64,000 bases of DNA, from contig NZ_JAUDRH010000023.1 in the NCBI RefSeq assembly GCF_030381805.1, positions 1-64,000 on the forward strand, read 5' to 3'. The stretch is from Chlorogloeopsis sp. ULAP01. Its GTDB lineage: Bacteria > Cyanobacteriota > Cyanobacteriia > Cyanobacteriales > Nostocaceae. The notes under the pieces were generated by a model, which worked only from the letters and a program-made list of their open reading frames with translations, had not been told where the DNA came from and made no database searches. Below are positions 54,172 through 62,624 of this stretch, one piece after another. The translations under genes and the position numbers were made by a program. Numbering within the stretch: position 1 is the first letter of the stretch; every line of letters starts with the position of its first letter.

Positions 54172-55125
54172 ATGTCAAACCGTCGTTTCAACCCCACTTT
54201 ATTAGGCAATCTCAAAACTAAATTATGGAATCTAAGCCAACCAGGTTTTTGGGGAACAGCAATTTTTTTATCTGTTGTGGGGTTGGTGGTTAAAGAATAC
54301 TTAACACATCCAGATTTTTTGAGTACTGGGCAAAAAGAGCAAGTCGCATCACAAAAATCTACTGACTCTTCTTTATCGGTGGAAGATAGAGCGATCGCTG
54401 CGGATATTGATAATTTGCCAGTTCTTTTTTATAACATTGAAGATGCAGAGATAACCTCAACGGCTAGTACGCCAAAGAAAAATACCAGAACCAATGACAA
54501 TAAAGGCGTAGTCAACGATTTAATTAATGCCAATTCAAATCCAGGCTTAAAGTTAGCTAATCCTGCATCCATCCCCAATCTAGAAAATCCATTTGTAGTA
54601 CAAGCCGAAAATTTATTACAGTTAAAGGCTTTTCAAAGCGATCGCCAGTTCTCTGGAGTAAATGGGGTAACGGCATTGCCAACTCAAATAGGTTCAGGAG
54701 AAATTTCTAGCTCTAGTCAAAGTACTGCTCCAGTTAGCGCTTTGCAAACAGCACTCAACCAATCAGCAAACCAGAATCTACCAACTGGACATGGTACAAG
54801 TTTAACTCAGATGAATTCCTTTGAGCGATCGCTGTCAAATCCGGGGTTAACTAGACAACCAAGTCATCCCATGATGAATGGCAATAATTATAATACGGTG
54901 ACAGCAACAAGCCAGCCCCAAAACTCAGTTCCCATCCCCAATCATAATTTAGATTCTCGCTTCACTAATACTCAAAATCAATTTCCAAATACCTCTGTGA
55001 ATTTGAATAGCAGTCAGTCATCTTCAGACATCACACCTTACAATCTCCAAACTCCTAATCGGGATTTTGTTGCTCCAAGCAACATGATGAAAAGTAACTT
55101 TGATTCTGGATTTCCTCACCAATAG
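54172..55125 (+). CDS. Unknown membrane-anchored, Asn/Ser/Gln-rich protein
   Basis: This 317-residue protein has one hydrophobic helix near the N-terminus (about residues 25-42; GFWGTAIFLSVVGLVVKEYL) followed by a long low-complexity, probably disordered segment rich in Asn, Ser, Gln, Thr and Pro. Recognisable short stretches are SVEDRAIAADIDNLPVLFYN and LENPFVVQAENLLQLKAFQS. No domain is recognised. The pattern suggests a type II membrane protein with a flexible outer or inner tail. Base composition is like its neighbours, so it is probably native. Confidence 0.6.
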   Translation: MSNRRFNPTLLGNLKTKLWNLSQPGFWGTAIFLSVVGLVVKEYLTHPDFLSTGQKEQVASQKSTDSSLSVEDRAIAADIDNLPVLFYNIEDAEITSTASTPKKNTRTNDNKGVVNDLINANSNPGLKLANPASIPNLENPFVVQAENLLQLKAFQSDRQFSGVNGVTALPTQIGSGEISSSSQSTAPVSALQTALNQSANQNLPTGHGTSLTQMNSFERSLSNPGLTRQPSHPMMNGNNYNTVTATSQPQNSVPIPNHNLDSRFTNTQNQFPNTSVNLNSSQSSSDITPYNLQTPNRDFVAPSNMMKSNFDSGFPHQ

Positions 55126-55179
55126 CATTTGATTTTATTACAGATACAGCAGATTTCAACTTCGTGACGTACAGAAATA

Positions 55180-55224
55180 CCCCTCCCTAACCCTCCCCTT
55201 GCCAAGGGGAGGGTTAGGGAGGGG
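55180..55224. repeat. Perfect 21-bp-stem palindrome (CCCCTCCCTAACC type)
   Basis: CCCCTCCCTAACCCTCCCCTT is followed by GCC and then its exact reverse complement. It forms a very stable hairpin between two convergent genes. Such GC-rich palindromes recur in cyanobacterial intergenic DNA. It may act as a two-way terminator. Confidence 0.75.
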
Positions 55225-55252
55225 TGTACCTCATGTACTTCAAAACGCTGTA

Positions 55253-56026
55253 TTAGCTGGCGTTTACCTGCCAATCTCTATTGAGGCGACTGAGGAAAAG
55301 ACGTAGGCGATCGCTTTGAGGATTTGTCAGAACTTCATGGGCGGAGCCTTGTTCTGCCACCACACCTTTATCCATAAATATCACTTGATTGGCAACTTCA
55401 CGAGCAAATAGCATTTCATGGGTAACAACTACCATTGTCATACCCTCTGCTGCCAACTGCTGCATAACTTGCAAAACCTCGCCTACAAGTTCAGGATCTA
55501 GAGCACTAGTTGGTTCATCAAAGAGCATGATTTGGGGATTCATGCACAAACTACGAGCGATCGCTACCCGTTGTTTTTGTCCGCCTGAAAGTTGTTCTGG
55601 GTAGGCTGAGGCTTTGTCAAAAAGCCCTACTTTTTCGAGATAAAGCCCCGCCAGTTGGACACTTTCTTTACGAGTTTTCCCTAGCACCTTGCAGGGAGCG
55701 AGTATTAAATTTTCTAGAACAGTCAAATGAGGAAACAAGTTAAATTGTTGGAAAACCATGCCTACCTGTGTCCGCAGTTGTCGCAGTTGCTTTTTGTTGA
55801 AACGAGGATGGGATAAATCGATACCATTAACTAGTAAATGCCCACCATCAATAGTTTCCAAGCGATTCAAGCAGCGTAGTAAAGTACTTTTACCACAACC
55901 AGAGGGGCCAATGATCGCCACTACTTCCGTACGGTGAATTTTGCCGCTAATCCCTTTAAGAACTTTGAGGGAGCCAAAGTTTTTTTCAATGTTTTCAAAT
56001 GCGATCGCGGGAGTAGAGTTGTTCAT
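55253..56026 (-). CDS. bgtA: Amino-acid ABC transporter ATPase (GlnQ/BgtA-like)
   Basis: I use the ATG at 56026 (MNNSTPAIAFENIEKNFG, 257 residues); upstream in-frame codons begin with TTG and run through the operator-like palindrome. The ATPase has Walker A GPSGCGKST, the Q-loop VGMVFQQFNLFPHLTV, signature LSGGQKQR, Walker B IMLFDEPTSALD and H-loop VVVTHEM. It belongs to the polar amino-acid group that includes GlnQ and cyanobacterial BgtA, the ATPase of a basic amino-acid/glutamine transporter. It is divergent from the fused binding/permease gene. The symbol follows the context and family, not a direct match. Confidence 0.82.
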   Translation of the reverse strand: MNNSTPAIAFENIEKNFGSLKVLKGISGKIHRTEVVAIIGPSGCGKSTLLRCLNRLETIDGGHLLVNGIDLSHPRFNKKQLRQLRTQVGMVFQQFNLFPHLTVLENLILAPCKVLGKTRKESVQLAGLYLEKVGLFDKASAYPEQLSGGQKQRVAIARSLCMNPQIMLFDEPTSALDPELVGEVLQVMQQLAAEGMTMVVVTHEMLFAREVANQVIFMDKGVVAEQGSAHEVLTNPQSDRLRLFLSRLNRDWQVNAS

Positions 56027-56042
56027 AGCCAAATTCAGCTGC

Positions 56043-56060
56043 ATTACAGTTGATTGTAAT
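56043..56060. promoter_or_regulatory. Operator-like inverted repeat between the divergent transport genes
   Basis: ATTACA (56043-56048) and TGTAAT (56055-56060) are a perfect inverted repeat spaced by six bases. It is 17 bases before the chosen ATPase start and 85 before the permease start, a place where one factor could control both genes. The cognate regulator is not identified. Confidence 0.4.
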
Positions 56061-56145
56061 CTGACTGCCATCAGGACGGTTGGTGTTAAAGTTGACTTGA
56101 TTTTCAAACCGCTCCAGATACAGAGAACGCAGAAAAAGAGGAAGT

Positions 56146-57666
56146 ATGGCTAAGTTGGCTGTGATACGGTGGTTGCGTTTGAGTTTACTGATTGGATTTA
56201 GTTGTCTGCTGCTTGGTGGTTGTAGTTTCAATTCGAGTGTCAATGGCGCGGTTAAAACTTTGAGGGTGGCGACAGAGCCTGCATTTCCACCAATGGAGTT
56301 TCAAGGGCAAGGGGGTGAGTTGCAGGGTTTTGATATTGATTTAATGAAAGCGATCGCCAACAGCAGTGATTTTATAGTTGAGTTTCAAAGTTTACCTTTC
56401 GATGGAATTATCCCAGCTTTGCAAGCAAAAACAGTGGATGCAGCAATTAGTGCCATCACTATTACAGAAGAACGCGCAAAAACTATCTCGTTTTCACGTC
56501 CTTATTTTAGAGCAGGTTTAGCAATAGCTGTCCGTACTAATAATCAAGATATTACTAATTTTGAGAGTCTCAAAAATAAAAAAGTTGCCGTACAAATTGG
56601 CACCACTGGTGCAGGCAAAGCTAAGAGTATTTCTGGCGCACAAATTCGGAGCTTCGATTCTGCACCTTTAGCGCTTCAGGAGCTACTCAACGGCAATGTA
56701 GATGCGGTAATTAACGATGCACCAGTGACTTTGTATGCAATTAATACTGGTAATCTCCAAGGCATTAAGGTGGTGCAGCAACTACTCACTGAGGAGTATT
56801 ACGGCATTGCCACAGCAAAAGATTCACCGAATTTAGTATCAATAAATCAAGGTTTGGCAGCAGTATTGAAAGATGGCACCTACACCAAAATTTATCAAAA
56901 GTGGTTTAAAACTGCGCCACCTCAATTACCAGAAAAATTAACGTTTACAACTGCGACTCCTGTTGGAGCATCTAGATTTGTCACTTCCATTAATTTGGTT
57001 TTGCAGTCTATTCCCATTTTGTTACAAGGAGCATTAATAACGCTGCAACTAACTGTAGTCTCGGTAATTTTTGGTTTAATTGGTGGTTCTTTAATTGGAA
57101 TTTTACGCCTTTCCAATCTTAAACCTATACGTTGGCTAGCAAGAGTATATGTAGATTTTTTTCGAGGAACGCCCTTGCTAGTGCAAATCTTTATAATTTA
57201 CTTTGGTATACCTGCCATTATCCAAGAATTGGGTTCAACATTTACCTTTAATCGTTTTGTAGCAGCAGTAATAGCATTAAGTTTGAATAGCGCCGCTTAT
57301 ATTGCAGAAATAGTCCGAGCTGGTATTCAATCTATAGAGCCAGGGCAAAAGGAGGCTTCACAGTCATTAGGTTTAGATTCTGTGCAAACGATGCGCTATG
57401 TGATTTTTCCCCAAGCTTTTCGGCGAATGATACCACCATTAGGTAATGAGTTTATTAGTTTGCTCAAAGATACCAGTTTAGTTGCAATTATTGGTTTTGA
57501 AGAACTATTCCGTAAAGGACAATTAATTGTTTCAGAAAATTATCGTACCTTTGAAATTTATACAGCTGTGGCTATAGTTTACTTATGTTTGACACTACTT
57601 TCTTCACAAGCTTTTTCTAAGTTAGAAATTTGGATGAATCCAGTCAAGCGATCGCGCAAAAAATAG
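56146..57666 (+). CDS. bgtB: Fused amino-acid-binding protein and permease (BgtB-like)
   Basis: This 506-residue protein starts with a lipoprotein signal (MAKLAVIRWLRLSLLIGF... LLLGGC, lipobox Cys). It continues as a periplasmic polar-amino-acid binding domain (about 38-265; LRVATEPAFPPMEFQGQGGE) and ends with a His/Glu/Gln/Arg permease domain of the same transporter class (about 285-500). The EAA-like loop reads EASQSLGLDSVQTMRYVIFP. Such fusions occur in cyanobacteria as BgtB for basic amino acids and glutamine. It pairs with the divergent ATPase gene. GAGGAAG precedes the ATG. Confidence 0.85.
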   Translation: MAKLAVIRWLRLSLLIGFSCLLLGGCSFNSSVNGAVKTLRVATEPAFPPMEFQGQGGELQGFDIDLMKAIANSSDFIVEFQSLPFDGIIPALQAKTVDAAISAITITEERAKTISFSRPYFRAGLAIAVRTNNQDITNFESLKNKKVAVQIGTTGAGKAKSISGAQIRSFDSAPLALQELLNGNVDAVINDAPVTLYAINTGNLQGIKVVQQLLTEEYYGIATAKDSPNLVSINQGLAAVLKDGTYTKIYQKWFKTAPPQLPEKLTFTTATPVGASRFVTSINLVLQSIPILLQGALITLQLTVVSVIFGLIGGSLIGILRLSNLKPIRWLARVYVDFFRGTPLLVQIFIIYFGIPAIIQELGSTFTFNRFVAAVIALSLNSAAYIAEIVRAGIQSIEPGQKEASQSLGLDSVQTMRYVIFPQAFRRMIPPLGNEFISLLKDTSLVAIIGFEELFRKGQLIVSENYRTFEIYTAVAIVYLCLTLLSSQAFSKLEIWMNPVKRSRKK

Positions 57667-57731
57667 GTGACTAGAAACTAGTAATTAAGTAATATTACAT
57701 AAAATTAGAGTAGACGTGTTAGTATCCCATA

Positions 57732-58757
57732 CTAATACCTAATTCGCGGATCTACATAAGCATTTAAAATATCAATTAAAATACTTGCTGCCACAACTAT
57801 CGAGCCGAAAAATACTAGTAATCCCTGCACTGTAGGATAATCCCGTAAAGAAATGGCTTCATAAAGTTTATTGGCTAATCCTGGCCAAGAAAAGGTGACT
57901 TCAGTCAAAATTGCTCCACCCAATAAGGAAGCAAAAGTTAACCCCAAAACAGTAATGACTGGAATCAAAGCATTTTTTAAGGCATGGGCAACTAAAATTT
58001 TTCTTTCGGGAATGCCTCTAGCTCTAGCTGCTTCCACATAATCTGCTTGTAGAGTTTGCTTTAAATTCACTCGTACAATCCGCTCAAAAATACCACTGAG
58101 TAAAACTCCCAAGGTAATACTAGGAAGTGCCAAATAATGCAAAGTTGTCAAAAATTGAGCTAAGTCACCACTCAAGAGACTGTCAATTGTATACAAACCA
58201 GTGATCCGCTCAGGAGCGGGCAAACTAGAGGCAAAGCGCCCTGAAGATGGAAACCAACCAAGTTGTACTGCGAAAATCAATTGTAGAAGCATTCCTGCCC
58301 AAAACATCGGCAATGAGTAAGTGATAATACCAAATAATCTTCCACTAAAGTCAAAAAATGTACCAGGGCGAGAAGCTGAAAGAGTACCGATCGCAATTCC
58401 GACAGTCAGCGCAACCACCATACTACATACTGCTAACTCTGCCGTCGCTGGAAAATAATCTACAATCACTTGCCAAACACTTTGCCCTTGGCTTGTCAAA
58501 GACTTTCCTAAATCAAAACGCAATAAACTTCCCATGTAATTTAGATACTGCAACCACAAAGGAAGATCTAAACCTAATTGTTTGCGCAATTCTTCTTTCG
58601 CACTTTCTGGCGCACGCCCACCGAGAATTGCATCTGCTGGATCTCCGGGGGTTGCTCGCAGCAAGAGAAACACTACTGTGGTAATTGTCCACAGCATTAA
58701 CGGAGCTAAGAGCAGGCGAATAATAATGTAGTATTGTAAGGCTTTGGAGCGAGACAT
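57732..58757 (-). CDS. Peptide/nickel-type ABC transporter permease (DppB-like)
   Basis: The start at 58757 (MSRSKALQYYIIIRLLL, 341 residues) fits family length; the longer frame adds unrelated codons. Six membrane helices are visible. Family motifs include LRATPGDPADAILGGRAP, the EAA-type loop ARGIPERKILVAHALKNALIP, and VTFSWPGLANKLYEAISLRDYPTVQG. It would move oligopeptides or similar solutes with the upstream lipoprotein (59528-61207). A decayed toxin-antitoxin pair now lies between them. No second permease (DppC) or ATPase is in the window. Confidence 0.85.
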   Translation of the reverse strand: MSRSKALQYYIIIRLLLAPLMLWTITTVVFLLLRATPGDPADAILGGRAPESAKEELRKQLGLDLPLWLQYLNYMGSLLRFDLGKSLTSQGQSVWQVIVDYFPATAELAVCSMVVALTVGIAIGTLSASRPGTFFDFSGRLFGIITYSLPMFWAGMLLQLIFAVQLGWFPSSGRFASSLPAPERITGLYTIDSLLSGDLAQFLTTLHYLALPSITLGVLLSGIFERIVRVNLKQTLQADYVEAARARGIPERKILVAHALKNALIPVITVLGLTFASLLGGAILTEVTFSWPGLANKLYEAISLRDYPTVQGLLVFFGSIVVAASILIDILNAYVDPRIRY

Positions 58758-58848
58758 AATACTAATTTTAATGTTAGTTAATTGCGGTGTGGTTGTTAGA
58801 GAATACCCTACAATGAAAGCATAAAAGCAGTTCCAGAAAATTGCTGGA

Positions 58849-59081
58849 ATGAAGTACCTCAATGTTCAACAAACAGATACCACCTTGATTGCAATCCTCG
58901 ATGAGTTAACAGCAACTCAAGCCGAAGTTGTGATTGTGAAGGCATTCCAGTTGCTCGCATTGTACCCTGGCAGGAGAAACCAATCTCGACTCATCACTAT
59001 TTATTGCGAGGAATGCTAATTCAGATCGCAGAAGATTTTGACGAACCAATGCTAGAACTTTGGGAAACATTGGGCAAATGA
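58849..59081 (+). pseudogene. Decayed antitoxin gene of a type II toxin-antitoxin pair
   Basis: An ATG at 58849 begins MKYLNVQQTDTTLIAILDEL, with ATQAEVVIVK, then the frame shifts near 58938-58942. In the next frame it continues GIPVARIVPWQEKPIS and ends with FDEPMLELWETLGK and TGA. The 233-base length is not a multiple of three. This matches the small Phd/YefM-like antitoxins that precede VapC-type toxins. The stop overlaps the toxin start as in intact pairs. Confidence 0.75.
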
Positions 59082-59483
59082 TTTTGTTGGATACGCATAT
59101 TTGCTCTGGTTACTCCACAATCCAAGTCAGTTATCGAATCAAGTACAAGCTGCAATTGACTCAGAGGAACCTCAAAATGGCTTGCTAGTATCTGCGATTT
59201 CAGTATGGGAGATTGCAGTCAAATCCAGTATTGGAAAATTAATCTTAACCCTTGCCGATCAATGAATGGATGCTCTAGCACAAACACACTCAAATATTGT
59301 GATTGAACCTTTGAATCCTCTGGATGCGATCGCCAGCACACAGCTAGCTAGCTGCCAGGCACTTTTCATAAAGATCCGGCAGACAGAATTTTAGTTGCGA
59401 TCGCCATGCGCTATAGAATTCCTCTATTAACCTGTGACGCTAACATCTTGAACTATCCTCATGTACAAACTATAAAAGCTTAA
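59078..59483 (+). pseudogene. Decayed VapC-type PIN-domain toxin
   Basis: The ATG at 59078 (overlapping the antitoxin TGA) begins MILLDTHI, the PIN start with the acidic Asp. The frame breaks near 59100. It then reads SNQVQAAIDSEEP, LLVSAISVWEIAVKSSIGKL, with a TGA stop in LADQ-stop-MDAL where Trp is expected. It breaks again at 59343-59350, where CTAG is duplicated in tandem. The third frame gives LPGTFHKDPADRILVAIAM and LLTCDANILNYPHVQTIK before TAA. Two frameshifts and one nonsense change make it non-functional. Confidence 0.8.
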
Positions 59484-59527
59484 CCTTCGCTACTCACTAC
59501 ATATATGGTTAAAAATTTGACTACCAA

Positions 59528-61207
59528 CTACTTCTTGATTGACTTGTAAATCAAAAACTGACTAGGATCAAGCTGCACACCATTCACACCATTTTGAGCA
59601 AAAACATAATCTTTGCTTTGCCATAAAGGCACATAAGGCACATCAGTTGCTACTTGAGTTTGAATATCTGTGAAGATTTTTTTACGAGTTTCTGCGTTTT
59701 GCTCCTTGCGCTCTTGAGCAATCAATTGATTAATCTTTTCGTTGTAGTAAAAAGAACCCTGCGTTTTACTTGCTCCATCTTCACATCCTTTAGCCACTGA
59801 ACCCTTTTGACATTCTAAAAACGGTTGAATGTAGTTATCTGGATCTAAAAAGTCTGGATACCAATCAAATATTGATGCTGGATACAAACCTTTAGATATG
59901 TCTTTAAAAAAGGTGGCACTTTCTACAGGGCTAATTTCAAATTGCAACATTCCCTCCATTTTTTGATCGGCAAGAGCTTTAATTGTTTGAGCAGCCGCCG
60001 CGCTAGTAGGAGAAGTAGAACTATGCCAAATTTGGATTCTGGCAGGATTACTATTTGAGAAACCAGCCGAACTTAACAATTGTTTAGCTTTATCCACATT
60101 TCCATTGCCATATTTATCTTTAAAAACTGGTTGGTAAACATCAAATGTTGTTGGCACCATGCTATATAGTGCTTCTGCTTGATTGTACAAAACCCGTTGA
60201 TTGATAATATAACGGTCAACTAATGCCGCGATCGCTTGCCTCACAGCAGGATTATCCAAAGGTTTTTGATTGCGGTTTAAAGCCATGAATTTGACTGCAC
60301 TACCTTCAGCAGTAATTGCCTGCCAATTACCTTTTTTCGCGCTTTCCTGTAAAGTGTTAATTTGAATTGGTTCCAAAGATACGTAAGCCACATCCACGGC
60401 TTTTGTTTTAAAGGCATTAAATAAATTTGCCGGGCTGCTAATAATTTGCCAATTAATACCTTGATTTGCTGGTTTATCTCCCCAATATTTGTCAAATACA
60501 TCAAATCGCACTGAATCAGTGCCATATTTTGCTAATTTATAAGGGCCAGTTCCCACAAAACTATTTGGCTGAAACTTTCCTGCACCTAGTTCGTAAGCTT
60601 TGGGTGAAACGGCACAAACACCAGGAAACGCTAAAAGTGCCGGAAATGCCGCAAATTCTTTTTTCAGCCTAATAGTCAATTCAGAATCACCTGTGGCTTG
60701 GACAGAGTCTATTACATCCTTAAGCAAGAAAGATGGTTTACCACCATTTTGCATAAAGCGCTGGATACTAAATTCCATCGCTTTGGCATTAAAAGGTGTG
60801 CCGTCGTGAAATACTACGCCTTTACGTAAAGGAATAGTATAAGTTAAACCATCCTGGCTGACTTTTGGTAAGGCTGTAGCCAACTGAGGCTTAATTTCGG
60901 TGCTGCCGCTCTCGTATGTATAGAGGCGATCGCTCATGTTATAAACCAACACCAATGACTGTAGTTCATAAGCATCAGCAGGATCGAGGGTACGTGGTTT
61001 TAAGGTAGTACCCACAGTAACACGACCATCATTATTGGGATTACCCACAGAAGTAGATGTTGTTTGGGGGCGAGGACTACAGCTAATAACTAAGAATAAA
61101 CATAGACAAAATAAAGAAAAAAATTTTGTCATTCGGTGTAAGCGTTTTGGGAACAAGGAAAACCTGTTCATAAATATCGGCATTTTTAAACTACTGCGGT
61201 CAGTCAT
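59528..61207 (-). CDS. Peptide-type ABC transporter substrate-binding lipoprotein (SBP_bac_5)
   Basis: This 559-residue periplasmic lipoprotein has an N-terminus with a basic stretch, a hydrophobic helix and the lipobox VISCSP (Cys about 43). The binding domain carries family segments GRVTVGTTLKPRTLDPADAYE, YTIPLRKGVVFHDGTPFNAKAMEFSIQR and KFMALNRNQKPLDNPAVRQAIAALVDR, all of the DppA/OppA family. The start at 61207 could be moved to an internal Met (about residue 13 or 26), which would shorten the leader. It is on the same strand and upstream of the DppB-like permease. The substrate is unknown. Confidence 0.87.
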   Translation of the reverse strand: MTDRSSLKMPIFMNRFSLFPKRLHRMTKFFSLFCLCLFLVISCSPRPQTTSTSVGNPNNDGRVTVGTTLKPRTLDPADAYELQSLVLVYNMSDRLYTYESGSTEIKPQLATALPKVSQDGLTYTIPLRKGVVFHDGTPFNAKAMEFSIQRFMQNGGKPSFLLKDVIDSVQATGDSELTIRLKKEFAAFPALLAFPGVCAVSPKAYELGAGKFQPNSFVGTGPYKLAKYGTDSVRFDVFDKYWGDKPANQGINWQIISSPANLFNAFKTKAVDVAYVSLEPIQINTLQESAKKGNWQAITAEGSAVKFMALNRNQKPLDNPAVRQAIAALVDRYIINQRVLYNQAEALYSMVPTTFDVYQPVFKDKYGNGNVDKAKQLLSSAGFSNSNPARIQIWHSSTSPTSAAAAQTIKALADQKMEGMLQFEISPVESATFFKDISKGLYPASIFDWYPDFLDPDNYIQPFLECQKGSVAKGCEDGASKTQGSFYYNEKINQLIAQERKEQNAETRKKIFTDIQTQVATDVPYVPLWQSKDYVFAQNGVNGVQLDPSQFLIYKSIKK

Positions 61208-61770
61208 TTTACTATATGTCTAGTTAATTTCCCTATGTTCAATTTATCTAACTCATTTCATCAAAAGCATTTAAAACAAGCTTTTTCATCTGAATTCTCT
61301 GAGTTCAACCCAAAAATGTGTTCAGTATACTACAAATCACAAACAAAAAGAACTCAGTACACTAAAAAGGTACTGGGTACTGGGGATTGGGTACTGGGAT
61401 TATTTAATTCCTAATACCTAGTCCCTAGTCCCTGTTTATTCCTTCTGCCCTCTGCCATCTGCCTTTTACCTTAGTAATCTGAGAAAAAAATACATTCTTT
61501 AATATTCATTCATAACAAGACGATGTTTGATTGAATTAAAATTACAGAATTACATTCGTTTGTCTTCAATCCAGATTTTTCAAAGAAAAGCTTTATTCAG
61601 CTTTTCAAGTAGCTAATGCGAGATTAATCAAAATAATTATGTACTAACTCCTGTTTGGTTACCTATCTGCAAAAGTGTAGTCGAAAATTTTATGTCGTTT
61701 GAAACTAACTGAAATGTTCCCGATATTTTGAAAAGTAAACAGAGAGCTTAACTAAAGTGAGAATAAGAGT
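61208..61770. other. Intergenic region with short tandem repeats, no gene
   Basis: This 563-base spacer has a GGGTACT-type heptamer run at about 61370-61400, followed by CCTAATACCTAGTCCCTAGTCCC and a CTGCCCTCTGCC stretch, the common cyanobacterial STRR style. No coding frame or RNA was recognised. Confidence 0.5.
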
Positions 61771-62106
61771 GTGAAATACTTTTTTTTATCTGAAGGATGG
61801 ACAGTTGGTAGAGTTTGGGCATCTGACGGACTTTGGCAAATAACTGCATGGCGACGACAACCAGATATTCAGCAAATGAATATCTGTTTGGTAGAAAAAG
61901 GCGAATTATTTTGGCTTTATCGAGTAGAAGATGCTGTGATTACTGTGGAGGTAAAACCAATCACGCCAGTACAAATGGTTACATCTAATCAAGCGATCGG
62001 TAAAGTTATGCTCAGGCGATTAATGAGTGCCGAACAGGTAATTGAGCGCCTCGGAACCGCTTCGGCAAGGTGTCGTCTAGAAAATATCGAATTGATAGTG
62101 CAATAG
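61771..62106 (+). CDS. Conserved small protein, 111 residues, GTG start
   Basis: The frame starts with GTG (MKYFFLSEGWTVGRVW as read). It has a compact, probably beta-rich N-terminus (WQITAWRRQPDIQQMNICLVEKGELFWLYRV) and a helical end (MLRRLMSAEQVIERLGTA). The Trp/Arg-rich core suggests a globular soluble protein. I recall similar unannotated proteins in cyanobacteria but no function. It lies upstream of psbB by about 520 bases, with an inverted repeat just after its stop. Confidence 0.55.
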   Translation: MKYFFLSEGWTVGRVWASDGLWQITAWRRQPDIQQMNICLVEKGELFWLYRVEDAVITVEVKPITPVQMVTSNQAIGKVMLRRLMSAEQVIERLGTASARCRLENIELIVQ

Positions 62107-62624
62107 GAAGTATTATTTGGTAGTACTTTGGTAAAGAATTGTTACAAAGTATTACCAATATTAAAAACTGCTGTAAGTGCGAATTTTAACAAAAATTTCT
62201 CTGTAATCAAGAAATTATCTATATCAACCAGCTTCTACTCACAACCGTACAAGCAGGTATGAAAACGATTTCTCTAAAAGTGCGAAATATTTACACAGAC
62301 TTGCCCTTAATAAATACTATTCGCTAATCAGTAACCAGGTTTTAGTCTCTTTATACGCTTGCAAACAGCGCCATCAATAGTTACACTTTTTTAAACATTC
62401 TCATTTTTGCTTGGCGATCGCTACCCTCAGGACACAGTTCCGAAAGTGCGTAAGCAATGGTTGTCATAGCAGCCACACTGTCTAATTTTTAAGACCAAGC
62501 TGTGGAAAATCCAAGCTCTGGCAATAACAAAAACTGAGAGGAGCTACTGACAGCAATTTTTGCTGCTGGTAACTTCGGTAAAAAATTGTTTTGTAAACAA
62601 ACTCTTCGAGGAGGAGCGTAGTCG
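62107..62624. other. Leader region of psbB, no gene
   Basis: These 518 bases separate the small 111-residue gene and psbB. They hold the inverted repeat below, an HIP1-like site near 62415 and the psbB ribosome site. A long psbB leader is likely. No coding frame was supported. Confidence 0.45.
62115..62158. repeat. Inverted repeat after the 111-residue gene
   Basis: TTGGTAGTACTTTG is followed after about 15 bases by CAAAGTATTACCAA, a 14-bp stem with one mismatch. It begins about nine bases after the stop codon. No T-run follows, so it may be an operator or RNA hairpin rather than a terminator. Confidence 0.5.

Noticed and set aside
56027..56107. Longer start of the amino-acid ABC ATPase using TTG
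   Set aside because: These codons run through the operator-like palindrome in the divergent spacer and precede the normal family start.
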